This document shows, in pieces, positions 37,877 to 50,057 of a DNA stretch of 64,000 bases. The stretch lies in NCBI RefSeq assembly GCF_016906535.1, contig NC_057374.1, forward strand, positions 1,054,001 through 1,118,000. The letters run 5' to 3'. Numbering within the stretch: the stretch's first letter is position 1; each line of letters begins with the position of its first letter. The position numbers and the translations under genes are program-made. Source of the stretch: Rhizoctonia solani. Taxonomy: Eukaryota > Basidiomycota > Agaricomycetes > Cantharellales > Ceratobasidiaceae. Under the pieces are notes generated by a model. It was given only the letters and a program-made list of their open reading frames with translations, had not been told where the DNA came from and made no database searches.

Positions 37877-39209
37877 ATGGGTGGACCAGAGGCCCTAGAG
37901 CTGTACGCAAAAGAGAAATTTTCTGGTAACAAGCCTCTCTACATTGGGGTACCGTGCTCAAATTTATCTCGAGAATGCTGACATATATATCAACTCATAC
38001 TTCACAACACAGCCATTCCTGGCCGCTGGGATCCTTGATGCACTTTTCTGTGGATTTTTACTCGTGCAAACAGGGAAATATGTGATTTTTTGTCACAAGG
38101 ATTCACTGCTGCTCAAACTAGGAGCGTCTTATGTCATTTTGATGAACCTGTAAGTTCGTCCTTGTTTTATCTCTGAAAGCTCTGGGCCACTCAACTACGT
38201 TCGGCGACAGAGCGGGGTCGACACTCACTTGGGTCTGGGTATATGATCTGTTTGTACAACATTTTGGTACCTATGTAAGGCATGTTCTCATAATGTGTCC
38301 GATGAAATCCCTCATCTATCGATACACATGTAGTACCTGTTTCAGTCCTCCAAATACGTAAGCAGGAGTAGTTAAGAACTCGGCCTCCATTATTGAAAAG
38401 AAACTTAGATATCTTGGTTTTTTATTTTCAACTCGACTACAGTGGTTGTCGTTCAAGTATTCTTTGGATGGCGGGCATGGATGGTAAGTTTATATGTGTT
38501 ATTTTGGCGGTGATGTTCAACACTAAACCGCGAAACTTTGAAACTCTATAGTTAACCGGAAAGAATAAAGCTGTTGCAATAGCCATAGGCACTATGATCC
38601 TGTGTGCTCTGGGAGGTGGTATCGGAATGAAGATAACTTGCTCTAGGCTCGGGAACGTATGGGACCCGAAGGGTATACGAATACCGACGTGAGCACCCAT
38701 ATTAACATCGTCCCTAATGAGATAGCTAATGTCATAGCATACATCCAGTTACATTTGTGCAAGCTTTACTGTCGCTGCGGACAGCTTTATAACAGGGATT
38801 AGTAGGCCCTTAAACGTTAATTATTGAGCTATCTGAGCTGACCCAAAGCCAAGTTCTTTTCTTCCTTCTTTCCAACCGAAGCGAATCTACCTCTTACATC
38901 ACCCGCTTAATTGATCGAGCAATACGGATTACATTCGAGTCCCAACTTCCGCCTACTGTATCAGCGATCACAGTTTCTTTGGTCTATTTGTTCGATGTAC
39001 GTATGCTAAATCACCGAGCAGAACTCCCTTATAACGACGATTATCTTGTAGGAAGACGGATTTATCTATATTCCGATCTTGGTTATAAAGCTGAAGTTGT
39101 ATGCGATCAGCTTCCTGCACACCCTAAATTCGTAGGTGGAGTTGCGAAAGGAGTGCCAAAGTTTCTAACCTACGCGCAGTCGGCCAGGTCGATCACGGTC
39201 CACTTATGA
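37877..39209 (+). CDS. 7-TM protein of the DUF6534-like family, copy A
   Basis: The only plus-strand member of four paralogues. First exon MGGPEALELYAKEKFSGNKP, then PFLAAGILDALFCGFLLVQTGKY (after GTACCG...CAG), the second membrane block with the family motif LTWVWVYDLFVQHFGTY, VVVQVFFGWRAWM, a segment rich in glycine (ALGGGIGMKI), then IPTYICASFTVAADSFITG, ILFFLLSNRSESTSYITRLI and FESQLPPTVSAITVSLVYL. Seven membrane helices are expected. The usual terminal block (helix plus GISLLHTLN) is not recognised; the frame instead continues to a stop at 39209, so the C-terminus may be truncated or wrongly read. These proteins are frequent in agaricomycetes and have no assigned function. Confidence 0.65.
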
Positions 39210-40369
39210 GATGACGTGTACGAGAAAGGTGGGGCCACATCACACCCTTACAAGCGCTAACAAAAGACCTTCCAAACTAGACTGAGAACACTTATCCTAC
39301 CGTATGGAATACGGAAGCAGGGCCGTATACGACTCCCAGTAGCCCGTTTCAGCGAGCAGAAGTATGCACCTCAGTTGTGAGTTTCACAGTTAGTGAACGG
39401 ACGAGTTTACAGGACGAACTTGAGATTGCTCGTCCAGTCCAGGCTAAGCGGGGGACAAGCCGAGAACTGATCGGCGACCTGGTTTGATATGGGGCACGAT
39501 TTCTGATTAAGGGACGGATTCACCACCGTGTCAAAATTTAACCGATTGTATGCGCAGCTCACGTAGCTCCTTCTGTCTTCCCCGTCAAATCAAATTTCTA
39601 CGCGTGTATAATGGTCGGGATTAAAACGGTCTGTTTGCGGTCAGGAAGATTGTCCGAGTGAGAGATCAATCCAGCACGAAGAAGGTGACTTCTAGAACAT
39701 ATTTACCAACTCCGACTCGAGTACTAGGCTACGAATAGAACTTTTGAGAAGTTGTGCCTAGTATTTTGCACTATACATGTAAAGTTATACTGATGAACTA
39801 TATGGTCGAAGTGGGAAGTACGAATACGCGACCTCGAGCAACTTCCTGGACATGCAACTCGCAAGCCCAGCTCTGAGCTCAGCCAAAAAAGCCCAAGATC
39901 TAACAGATCCTCCGCAAAATCTACCTAGAAGATAAAAGGAAAACAAAAAAGAAAAAGAACAGCTATCGACCAGTGTCCACACTACTCATTCCACCGGCCA
40001 AACCCATGCTCGCAAGTTTAAACTCGCCCCCTCGTGCCGGCCGCCGAGGAGGGGTTCAATATCATCCAATCTACGACATTGATTTCCTCGCCAAGGTCTA
40101 TTTCACTAGTTTTCCGCACCCGGCATCCATATCCCGGCTCCGACTGTTTCGCGATTCATCGTCGTCCCCAAGATCAACACCTTTGAAAGAGACCGTATCT
40201 ATGGATTCGGCTTTGACTCGCCTAGTGCGGGGCTCGGGCATGATGGTGAATTGGGTGTGCCGGTGGGTGTCGCCTTTTGTTGCCCGAGGTCCATCGGCTG
40301 GCGTGAACCTTGAGCTTAGCCAAAAGGTGTTTCGAGAGCGCTATCGTAAAAGTCAGTAATCGTAATGGT
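39210..40369. other. intergenic between copies A and B
   Basis: About 1.2 kb between the convergent 3' ends of two 7-TM genes. The plus-strand frame at 39973-40359 has no motif and is not called. No further exon of either gene was recognised. Confidence 0.45.
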
Positions 40370-41986
40370 TCAATGACATTCTGGACATGCCTTAGCAAAC
40401 TCAATATCACCATCGTCGGTAGCCATGGTCGAACCAACGTTCTTCAAAGCCTCACGTCTGGGTGACATGTGTTCGAATCGTAAGCTACCAAATAACCAAC
40501 CGAAGACTGCGACGTACGAATTCAGAGTATGTAAAGGCTGATTCCATAGAATTTGGCTTGAACGCAGAGGAATGGAATGGCTATGAAACTCGAATACTAT
40601 TTCTATCGGTCAACGAAATTCATGTGAATGGGTATCCATCCTCGTACCTGAATGGTATATTCTATAGCAAGGCCAACGGCGATCAAGGTGGGGGGCAGTT
40701 GAGACTCGAACGTAACTCGGGCGAGTCGGGTGATAACATCGTCTGTTGCTTTTTGACTCGTTGTTTTCCTGCTAGTAATGAGATAGAATAAGACTGTGGT
40801 ATGTCAGACGGCGCACGTTTGATATGGAGATACGCATTACTTACTGATGCCAGTAATAATCAAATCTGCCGCTACGGTGCCGAACAGCCAAATATATGCT
40901 GGTACCTTGACGTCTCCAGCGCGCAGCGTTGACCCTACTTGCATAAACATCACCTTGACCCCGATCCCTCCCCCAAATGCTGTAAGCGCAAAGACAGCGA
41001 TCATCCCAAGTATAACCCAATTTCGGTTGGTAACCTAGCAAAGTGTCAGCGTCAAAGCTAGCAGGCTGATTGAAGGACTTCGATATGCTCACCTTCCACG
41101 CGCGTATCGCGAAGAACCCCTGAACGACAATGACAGTCATGGAGTCCAGGATATAGTATTGGGAAAGCTAATTTCCGGTACGTTGGTGGAGCAGAGGAAT
41201 AGGATGGGCAAATGTGGCGCCGATTAGGGAAAGAATCGAAATTCGGAATGTCTGTCAACCATGGGTCATAGGAATTGTGTAAAAAACCTACATATTTGAG
41301 AGACAGAAATAAGCCCTAGATAATAAAGGGTAACGTATCCCGAGTGAGTAACTCCCTAAGTCTGGAAGACATAGGGAAAGGCTTCTCACGTATGTGCCAA
41401 AGTTGTAGACGAACAAATCGTATATCCATGTCCAGGTGTACACAGAAATAGCGCTGGCAGGAGTTGAGTGGGGGCGAACGTCAAAAAAAGGGAATATGAA
41501 ACTCGTACATATTCATCAATAAAACATATGCAACTATTCCCTTTAGGTACGGCCTGTCAAGCTTGCCTAGGGTTGCATATGCACCACATTGCATAAGGAG
41601 CACGCCGAGAAGCAGCGTGTCGAGAATTAAACCAACAATAAATGGCTATGTATGCGATCAAGAATATTGTGACCCGTCGTCAAGTACAGTATCGAATTTG
41701 TCGAGGTGCAGCACCACGCATATGCGCGTAGCGTCGAGCCAAAATCACATCAGGGAGCAGACCCCGAGGTACATCCGACCAGTCCCGGGATAGGTCAAAC
41801 CAAGTCCACAGCAGCAACGTCGTATGTTTTGTCGTCGACAGATGTTATTTTTATTGGATAGAATTAATTGTCAGGATGTGACTGGCGAGTCTATCGAAAA
41901 AGTCTTACACCTAAATTTAAGGATTTGTTGGCTGACAAGAGCGGACCAGCGATCTCATTGAGTTCTTCAAGGGATGGGGCGGCCAT
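40370..41986 (-). CDS. 7-TM protein of the DUF6534-like family, copy B
   Basis: First exon MAAPSLEELNEIAGPLLSAN, then PFIVGLILDTLLLGVLLMQC, TWTWIYDLFVYNFGTY, LDSMTVIVVQGFFAIRAWKV, NWVILGMIAVFALTAFGGGI, VPAYIWLFGTVAADLIITG, RLARVTFESQLPPTLIAV and FIAIPFLCVQAKFYGISL. The last segment should read GISLLHTLNS; one T is missing in the TTT run near 40537, which otherwise produces a premature stop. With that base the protein continues SYVAVFGWLFGS to a tail ending KACPECH at the stop 40370-40372. Short introns throughout. Closest to copy D (MGAPSLTDL start), with which it shares the N-terminal exon design. Confidence 0.75.
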
Positions 41987-42579
41987 GTCGTCTCTAGTGG
42001 CTGGTGGTGTCGGGGTGAGGGAGGGCAGACGAAACCCGGGGGAATGAGAGGAAAGGAAGAAGAGAGCGGAGGGGAAGGGATATTAAAAGATGAAAGAGAA
42101 GGTGTGTGGAGGGGGTGGAAGGTGGGAGCGAACGCTGAAACGGTTGATCAAGTACCCGGCGAGTGCGGTGGAGAGCAGGGACAAATAATCAGCTAATACA
42201 AATAGAAAGCACACAAATCGGGCTTCCTCATCAACATTATTAGAAGAACACGGCCCTGCCATAGACAAGTCCCTTCCTGATTAGACACTACGACTTGGTG
42301 CGATTCACTTATCTCATACGCGGCAACCGTGATACTGTTTACGCTAGATTTCAAACTTTACAACAGATTTCTCTTCTAACATCCAAGAAACCTCCTGTGG
42401 CGTACAGGCAATCGCTTGAGGACGGCGAAATCCCGACTCACCCCGATTCGAGGTTTGGCGCTAGAATCACGCAGGGTCGACCCCAGGACATTTCAACCAA
42501 CCCCTTGGCCGATTTTCGTACCCAGAAAACGACACTCGTAAGTGCATGATAAAATAATGATTACAACTATCAGGTACAA
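41987..42579. other. intergenic with purine/pyrimidine tract
   Basis: The stretch 42010-42130 is almost pure purine on plus (CT-rich on minus), a common feature of fungal promoters, and fits transcription of copy B on the minus strand. No gene seen. Confidence 0.5.
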
Positions 42580-44369
42580 CTATGCAAAATACTGAAGCTC
42601 GTTCTTCTTTTTGCTCTGAACTGTGACACCGATGAGCCAAAATGATGTACGAGAATCTCGTTGACGTACCTTCTGCGATTCCACTATGGAAATGTTCGTG
42701 GTTAAGCTGCGTGGCGCCTTCGCGAAGCGCGATCATTCCCGCCTCGACGCAAACGGCCTTGAGCTGAGCGCCGTTAAACTCGTCCGTGCTACGTGCCAGT
42801 TCTTCAAAATTCACACCGGGCCCTACGTTCATCTTTCGCGAGTGGATCTCCAGGATACGGGCACGTGCAGATTCGTTAGGTAGCGGGAATTCTATCTTGC
42901 GATCAAGGCGACCAGAACGCAGCAATGCAGGATCGAGGATATCAATACGATTGGTCGCGGCAATTACCTGTGCATCGTGATGGATTAGAGCCTTGCTCGG
43001 CTAATAGATCTTAAACGAACTAACCTTGATACGTTCATCGCTACTAAAACCGTCGAGCTGATTCAGCAATTCCAACATGGTTCGCTGCACTTCACGGTCA
43101 CCGCTCTTGTCTGAATCAAACCGCTTTGTGCCAATTGCGTCTAGTTCATCAATGAAAATGATGGCTGGTGCCTTCTCCTTGGCCAATTCAAACGCATCTC
43201 TCACGAGTTTGGCACCATCACCAATAAACATTTGCACTAGCGATGGTCCTGCCAACTTGAGGTAGCAAGCATTAGTCTGAGCAGCACAAGCACGCGCAAG
43301 CAGTGTCTTTCCAGTCCCTAGGCAACAACCCGTTTAAAACCCGGGATTCAAAAGGCAACAGCCGAATGCACTTACCTGGGGGACCGTACATCAATGCTCC
43401 TTTTGGTGGCCGAATTCCCAACGTTTTGAATTTATCGGCCTGTTGCATGGGCAGTACAATAGCTTCTACAAGCTCTTCAATCTGCTTGTCTAGACCTCCG
43501 ATATCGGTGTAGGTTTCAGTTGGGCGCTCGTCAACTTCCATAGCCTTTACACGCGAGTCGTACTCGGCTGGGAGCGTATCAAGAACGAGGTACGAGTCTT
43601 TGTTAACTCCAATGAGATCTCCAGGTTTAAGTTGTGATGCAGGAACAAGACCAATGAGAGGCAGGAAAATGGTCTGAATACGACAACAAAACGCGGCAAA
43701 CGGGTCAGAGAGGATTGGTTGCAAGGCATATATGGTATGGACTGACCTGTCTTGTCGATGTTTTGATAACTGCGCATTTCCCGCTCCGCATAGAGTCCAA
43801 ATCTTGGTTTGCGCCATCCTCCTCTACTTCTGGATCTACGTCCAAAATCTAGGTTTGGGGGTAAGACTACGTCATGAGATACCGTAAATGGACTGTACCT
43901 ACCTCAACAACATTCCCAACAAGATATGGCAGCACTTTGTTCTGTTTAATCTTCTCCCCGTTATCCCGAATCTTCTCTCGCATAGTCGCGTGCTCATGGT
44001 TCAGCCGTAGAGTCTCAGAGCGCATGACCTAAGTGCGAGGAAAGGTATGAGCCATGGTAAACTGGGGCAATTCGATCGACCATATGGGATCGAACTCCCA
44101 TATGCTCTCATTACCCCGGTTGAGCAAGCCTAAACTCACCTTGATATCGTTATCAATTAACCTTGTCCTCGTGTTAATGTCATCAACGGGGGCGTTTCTA
44201 ATATCCTCCGGAATGTCTTCAAAGGTATCTTCAGGCACTGGAGCCTCCACTTCAGCCGCCTGAGTTTCCTCTTGGTGCCCTCCGCCGTTGCCGAAGTCAT
44301 CTGAGCATCCTGTTTATTATCCGATGCATTAGAGTCTGAGTTGGGATTCGGTGGGGGTGCAGAAGACAT
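42580..44369 (-). CDS. RPT5: 26S proteasome regulatory ATPase Rpt5
   Basis: One of six AAA ATPases that unfold substrates into the 20S core. N-terminal part [20 protein letters not shown] and [10 protein letters not shown], coiled-coil segment [15 protein letters not shown]-fold ([32 protein letters not shown]), then the ATPase: [20 protein letters not shown], Walker A GPPGTGKT (interrupted by an intron after GPPG), Walker [65 protein letters not shown]. It ends [10 protein letters not shown], matching the HbYX-type tail that docks into the 20S ring. One base is missing near 44265-44275 (GGG run; MTSATAEG to HQEETQAAE), which breaks the frame between the first 35 residues and the rest. Confidence 0.95.
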
Positions 44370-44506
44370 TATGGATTAGAGGAGTGAGCGGTTGGGATGG
44401 TAGTGGGCGCGACGCGTATGCTCAGTCCACTTTAGCGCTGGTATTAGTCATACGTACTTTCCGCCGCATTGGCGCTTGATTGTTGGTCCCAAACTTAAAC
44501 TTGACG
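44370..44506. promoter_or_regulatory. short bidirectional promoter of RPT5 and CTK2
   Basis: Only 137 bases separate the ATG of RPT5 (minus) from the ATG of the cyclin gene (plus). No TATA box; GC-rich with several CG steps around 44408-44420. Both products serve basic cell functions, so shared constitutive expression is plausible. Confidence 0.6.
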
Positions 44507-46062
44507 ATGTCAAGTCAGGCTTCACCTGCTCAGACACCCCCACCGACTACGACTGTTAGGATCAAGGAGCATCATGCTTACTTCAGCGAAGATGAAGTCT
44601 CCAAGCTAGCCGAAAAGACACGTGGGAATTTGAGCGAGGCTCGGGGAGAACGACTAAGGCAGCAATCTTGCACCTTTATCGATGCTGTCGGTGTCAGGTC
44701 GGGGTTGTAAGTCCAGTCGCCTTGAAATACGTAAAAATAGCGTTTTAGTATCTGACCCTGTATATAAACTCGTGATATTATATAGTCCTCGAAGAACTAT
44801 TGCCACGGCTCAGAATCTGTATCATAGGTTTCACCTATTCTTCCCTATAAAAGATTTTGATTTCTTTGTGAGTAATCTCACTCTCTTCTTGGAATATGTG
44901 CGAATAAATCAGTTGATTTGTGTCCTCGTAGGATGTCACCATGGCATGTCTCTACGTCTCTACCAAACTTCACGACACCCTCAAAAAGCCTCGAGACATA
45001 CTTATGGCCGCATACTACATCCGGCTTCCCGAACTAGCAGCTAAATCCAAAACGGGCACTGACGTAGATATTGATCAAGCCGTACGTGTTGATAATAGCC
45101 TTTGTCTGCGTTTCATTCATTTGCCCTCTTCAAGGCTAAGCCTTTTATTCATGCAGGCTCTAGAAGCTGACCGTCACCGATTAATCTCTATCGAGCGACT
45201 GATTTTGGAGACCATCTGCTTCAACTTTCGTGTAAGGCTTCCATTCTCGTATGTTATCAAAATGTGCCGCGAGTTTCACGGTAGGTTTATTGTTTACCAT
45301 CCATATGCTATGAATGACGCTTCTGTAGCCTCCAAGGATTTGGCAAAGCTTGCATGGCGGTTAAGCATCGACAGGTACGTATTGTTTTTGGTATGCGTCC
45401 TATCGTTTCGCTCCAACCTGACTTTTACTTATCTAGCAATCGAACGTTGGTTCCCCTTCAGTTTCCCCCACATACAATCGCTCTTGGATGCATCTATCTC
45501 GCTGCTTTGCTCATGTCCGCGGATCCAAATGGGCCAGCTACCTCTCCCACTCAGGACTCGCGTGAAAACTCCTTCAGAGGAGACGATCCTTCAATGATAG
45601 TTGCCAAATTAGCACACCCTGGAGAATGGGAAACTAAATTCTATTCTCGCGTGGAACAGCTTGAAGGTGTGTTTGGTTGACTTTTGTCAATAGATCGAGA
45701 TTGTTCAATGGTTTCTCAGATATTGCTCATGCACTTCTCGATCTCCTTTTATCAAACCCATCTTCTACATCACTTCACGCAAACACTTCACCAACGACCC
45801 CATCCTCTCCTTCACCTTCTCAACAACAGTCACAATCCACCCCCGCTACGTCTACAGTCCCCGCAAACTACTCTACGGCGCAACTTACCCGCCTAAAGAT
45901 CCAGCTCCGGGAGCAAGAACAACAGGAACAACGGGACCGGAGGCCGGTGCGCTCAGAGTTCGATCAGCGATGGATGCCGATGCGGTTATGAACGCGTTGA
46001 ACGGGGTTGGTGATTCGAACGAGGGGACTGTCAGATTTTTGTTTGGTCTGCCAGGGGAGTAA
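44507..46062 (+). CDS. CTK2: cyclin of CTD kinase I (Ctk2-like)
   Basis: Regulatory subunit of the kinase that phosphorylates Ser2 of the RNA polymerase II C-terminal domain. Start MSSQASPAQTPPPTTTVRIK; YFSEDEVSKLAEKTRGN; cyclin fold 1 across several introns: IDAVGVRSGL, FPRRTIATAQNLYHRFHLFF, DVTMACLYVSTKLHDTLKKP, then ISIERLILETICFNFRVRLP, and fold 2 (ASKDLAKLAWRLSID, NRTLVPLQFPPHTIALGCIY). After a Ser/Pro/Gln-rich linker two frames compete: one stops at 45991, the other runs to 46062 with NALNGVGDSNEGTVRFLFG, which looks like the true end. The switch needs one base added, most simply in the CCCCC run near 45841. Confidence 0.88.
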
Positions 46063-46333
46063 TTCTAGTGTGATAGAATGTCTTGTAGCGCTTTGAGGCT
46101 AATCCTAGTTAATCGATCTTGTTCAACCTAATCATATCCAATTATTCCAGTAAGGGTAGTATGGACTTAAGGTTAACATGTCATTATTCAGCCTTTTGAG
46201 TTGACAGGGCCTTTACAGCGGTTACTCACGGCATTAAATGTCTACCGTCATACAATCCCAGGATTCAAATGTGATAGCTACAACAATGAAGTTCGATACA
46301 ATAGCAATATTGGGTTTAAACTTTGCTCCTCTC

Positions 46334-48511
46334 TCAAAACAAGAGCACAACGCAAGAAAGGATTACTAGCGCGCCAAACGACGTGCTGCCCCTTGATCTT
46401 TCGGAACTCGCCGAAGTAGCAGTACTCGCAGGAAAAGCCGATGACGATGTTGAATTAGTAGCTGTCGGATCTGGGGAAGCAGCTTGGGTGGACCTAATCG
46501 AATAAGCGCCGTGACCGTGAACAAAGGGTGCACATATACCACTGAAGAGAAAACATAGGAACCAATACATACCCGATAGACTGTGGAAACCTAAACACAT
46601 TCTGTGGGTCCACTGCCTTTTTTATGTCCAGCAATCGCGCATAGTTTGCGCCATGTATTGATTTTGCCATTGATCAGCTGAAAGCAAAGGGTCGATGTAA
46701 TTAGGATCTAGGAACCAAGGTTAATCTCGGGAGGAGGGACTCAGTATAAGCTCTTTTCTTACATGCCGCTTCGGGAGAAACCTGGAGCGTATCGTGCATC
46801 CCGCTTACAAAATCAACCCACTGGCCGGGTACGGACTCGTAAGATTTTTGGCCGACGCGTAGAATGAAATGTAAGAAAGGCGTCTCTGTTGAAAATGAGG
46901 TTACGTTGGATGAGCCCTGGCGATTTCGCCGCCGTAAACTAGACAGGATGAATGGCTGCGGTCGTCATAGGATCACAGGGTTACAGCATACCATCTACTT
47001 TGGCGAACCATGTAACTTCTAAATCACTCGCTGTTCCTTGAGTGTACATATAGTCGACCCATAGCGAGCGAGAATTAGAAACGGGTTCTTTGACCATGAG
47101 TGACTGAAAGATCCAAGTCAGTACCCAATAAAACTACCGTCTAGCATACCTTGGCATAAAAGTTATCAAACTAGCACAGGGCCTATCAGTTCGTGAGGCT
47201 CCGAAGCAACAGGTAGCCACTTACGGTTCAGGAGATACAGTGCTCAGCGAGCCCGCTGTGTTGGCCAATGCTCGATCCATGTGAATCCTGAGACGTCAGT
47301 TCCGCTTGAGGAATGCTATTCAATAAAGGCTGGAATGAGGCATTAAAATCGACCGTTGAGCCATAAAGTTTCCTGATATTTCGAAAGCTAGTTTATTAGG
47401 TCCGTCTGGAACAACTGCCAGGACTATGCCCCAAGTTGGCAGTGCGTTACGAGCAAAGGTCTGAAAGTCTTGGATGATGGGTGTGAGTCAATGGTTTGGT
47501 GTTGAACTGATATTGTGGGGACGTACGATTAAATGCGTCAATGATAGGTGTTTTGTCGCCTGCGGCTGGCTTTAGCGTGAGGATGTAGCCGATGCTGTTG
47601 GGAGCAGGTAATGTCGCATACGTCCAAGCCGTTACAATACCAAAGGAAGGGCCTGCCCCGCGGAGCGCCTAGGGTGGGGTGCTATTAGTTCGCTAAGATT
47701 GCACTTATACTCGCGACTGACCCAATACAAGTCTGGATTGCGATCGAATGCAGCAGTAGCTACGGTACCGTTGGCCAGAACTACCTCTGCGCGCACGCGC
47801 GATCTATTAAGAGACCGCTTGCCTTGAGAACAATCCGGCGCCACCGTATGCTGTGTGTCCGCCAATTCCAACCTACAATATATAAACAATAGTTTCAAAG
47901 GTATCGTGCTCGGTAGTATCATAGCTTACATATGGGCATATTCCGTGAGGTAGTGCTCGCCTGCCTTGATCCCAGAGCCCTTGAGCGAGCGGGCCTAGCT
48001 TGATCCCGGTTTGTGCGGTGGCTTCTCCCGTAAGATTGTTCAATGTCAGACTAGCCATCCTTGACAAGTCAATCACAAGGCTCGCGTCCTGCCCCCCGGT
48101 CTGAGGAGTAATGGGTCAAATCTCGAATGCCGAGACAGAAGCAAGGTAGAGAACGCTCACACCATAAGCTGCGTATGAATGCCCCCCTGACCGAGCAACA
48201 ACAGGTGTTCCGCTCGATGCGCCACATTGAACGGCCACTTGTACATCTTGCACGCCTGTCCTATTGGTATTGGGATTGTGAGTGACAGTACAAACGGCTT
48301 GTTTGAAAGCTTACGAATAGACGATAGCAGCGGGTCGATAGGCGAACCGACGGTTGAATGTCAAACGATCTGTGTTATAGGAAGGTGAGTCGGGCGAAAC
48401 CACAGTCAGGTTTTGTGCTCCGGAGAGGCATGCGAGGAGATCCTCGGTAGATGCAAGAGCGACGTGGGAGAAGCCGAGTAACAGTAATGGGACATGAATA
48501 TTGCCAAACAT
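46334..48511 (-). CDS. berberine-bridge-type FAD oxidoreductase with GPI-anchor signal
   Basis: Secreted flavoprotein of the BBE/glucooligosaccharide oxidase family. Signal peptide MFGNIHVPLLLLGFSHVALA. Motifs: VQDVQVAVQCGASSG, VARSGGHSYAAYG (His for 8-alpha attachment of FAD), LVIDLSRMASLTLN, RRALPHGICPY with VGIGGHTAYGG (Cys for the second, 6-S link), VRAEVVLANGTVATA, ALRGAGPSFGIVTAW, and the terminal NYARLLDIKKAVDPQNVFRF. An extra last exon adds a Ser/Thr-rich spacer and a hydrophobic end (GALVILSCVVLLF), a typical GPI signal; most family members lack this. Between 47800 and 47830 two bases are missing (SRQA to LLIDR to VRAEVV) so the frame breaks there. His and Cys suggest bicovalent flavin and carbohydrate substrates. 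Confidence 0.82.
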
Positions 48512-49039
48512 TTTAGCTGTAGGAGTACCTGTTCGCGACAATCGTCATCGACATAAGTAGTGCGGATGATTATGAGCCAAGGAATAGACTCACCACTCTG
48601 TTCGAAGATGCCCAGACAGCCCAAGGATTTAAATGGAACGGACACCTGGTCCCAAATCTACGCGGCATACTGGATATCCCATGAAATGAGCTATGAATGT
48701 GTGTGAGACGTAACTTGGCTTGCCTTTCTCGAGTCGGCAATAGGTTCATGGACACAGAAGCCAGCAGCCGAGGGTTCTTGATCTAGCACGTTTAGTATAA
48801 ATGCCCGAGTGGTGATATCTAGAGAGCATTTGTGATTATCTCATACCGTTCCGCAGCTGGTCACACGAGATTTTAGAGTCAAACCGCAGCCGTGAGCTCT
48901 GTTCCTGCCATCGCCTGCGACAACCCAAGGTGTTCGCGGCCATGTCGGAAATGAGAGTGATCATGATCGACCACTTGCACTGATAGCACAGCCACAGGAC
49001 TTCACTTCTTTCACTTTACAACCACTTCAAGTTGCGTCG
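48512..49039. promoter_or_regulatory. shared 5' region of the BBE and RPC17 genes
   Basis: The oxidoreductase (minus) and the Pol III subunit (plus) start 528 bases apart, head to head. No TATA box was seen near either start. Nothing else recognised. Confidence 0.5.
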
Positions 49040-49849
49040 ATGGAGGTAAGTAACGAAGCACCAAAAATACAAATAAATAACGTATAAATTAGACCACAGG
49101 TCATTAGCAAAAATTCAGCACTACTTTCAAACTATGAGGTGCTCGCGCTGCTCCGCGAGTTGGAGTCGGAGCAACTTGCGAAAGCGCGTTCTCACTTGGC
49201 CGCAAAAAAGGAAGAAGAAGGTGCTGCTCTGAGCGGTCACCCTATCCCACCGGTCGCTGGCAATCCAATCCAAGACGAGGTTCCGCAGAATTTGCGCACC
49301 ATCGAGGTCGAGGTAGAGTAATCTCTTGACCGAATTGACTCCCACCACTGACCTGCGCTAGCTTATTTCCCACTTGAGAGATATGTATCCTCTCATGCAG
49401 AGGCAGAACGATGTTGCCATCCGTAATCTCACCCGATCCCTGGGCAAATTTTCTCTCACCAAAAGCGAAAAACTTCAAATCGTTAATTTGGCACCTCGCC
49501 AATTGGTCGAACTCTATGTGGTATGTGAAAGACCAGTGACTCTAAACTTTTACTTATGTGATTTATAGATTGTCGAAAACTTGGAAGATAGATTCAGCGA
49601 TGAAGAACTAACCGAAATGCTGCAATTGGTCGAACAGTCGTTTTTAATTGCACCTGTCTCCGCCTTGGAAGAAAATCAAACGGCACAAGCTCCGGTGGTG
49701 GAAGAGGTCCAAACAATTTGCGGACCCACACAGGCGAAGACGTAGATACGATGTGGCAGAGCAACGAGGGCGATGCGATGGAAAATTACTTTGTTCATGA
49801 AGCTCCAGGAGGCCAAGATGATCTTGAAATGGACGATACGGAGGAATAA
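49040..49849 (+). CDS. RPC17: RNA polymerase III subunit Rpc17/RPC9
   Basis: Partner of Rpc25 in the Pol III stalk, needed for initiation. The tiny first exon is ATG GAG; an intron (GTAAGT) leads to VISKNSALLSNYEVLALLRE, then ENLRTIEVE-type sequence (QNLRTIEVE), and exon 3 LISHLRDMYPLMQRQND and SLGKFSLTKSEKLQIVNLAP, then VELYV and, in exon 4, IVENLEDRFSDEELTEML. These match the HRDC-like fold of this family. The given frame stops at 49745; adding one A near 49719 (CAAAC) opens an acidic end NNLRTHTGEDVDTM... to the TAA at 49847-49849, the likelier C-terminus. Core identity is secure. Confidence 0.9.
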
Positions 49850-50057
49850 ACCGCCACACATCCAGGTATTTCTAACCGCTTTATTTCACTTGGTCCGTTT
49901 TCTTCACGAAGGCTAAAAGGAAGCTGCGACGTTTATTGGCCAACGTTGATGCAGACTTTCATTCCGTGTACATAGGACACTTCAGGTTAATACAAAAATT
50001 TGGGGATCGCATTCGACCTAACGTTTACAGGAATTCAGTTTAAATGAAGTCCGAGCA

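Noticed and set aside
40462..40791. 109-codon plus-strand frame
   Set aside because: It lies antisense to two exons of 7-TM copy B that carry the conserved LPPTL and GISL blocks.
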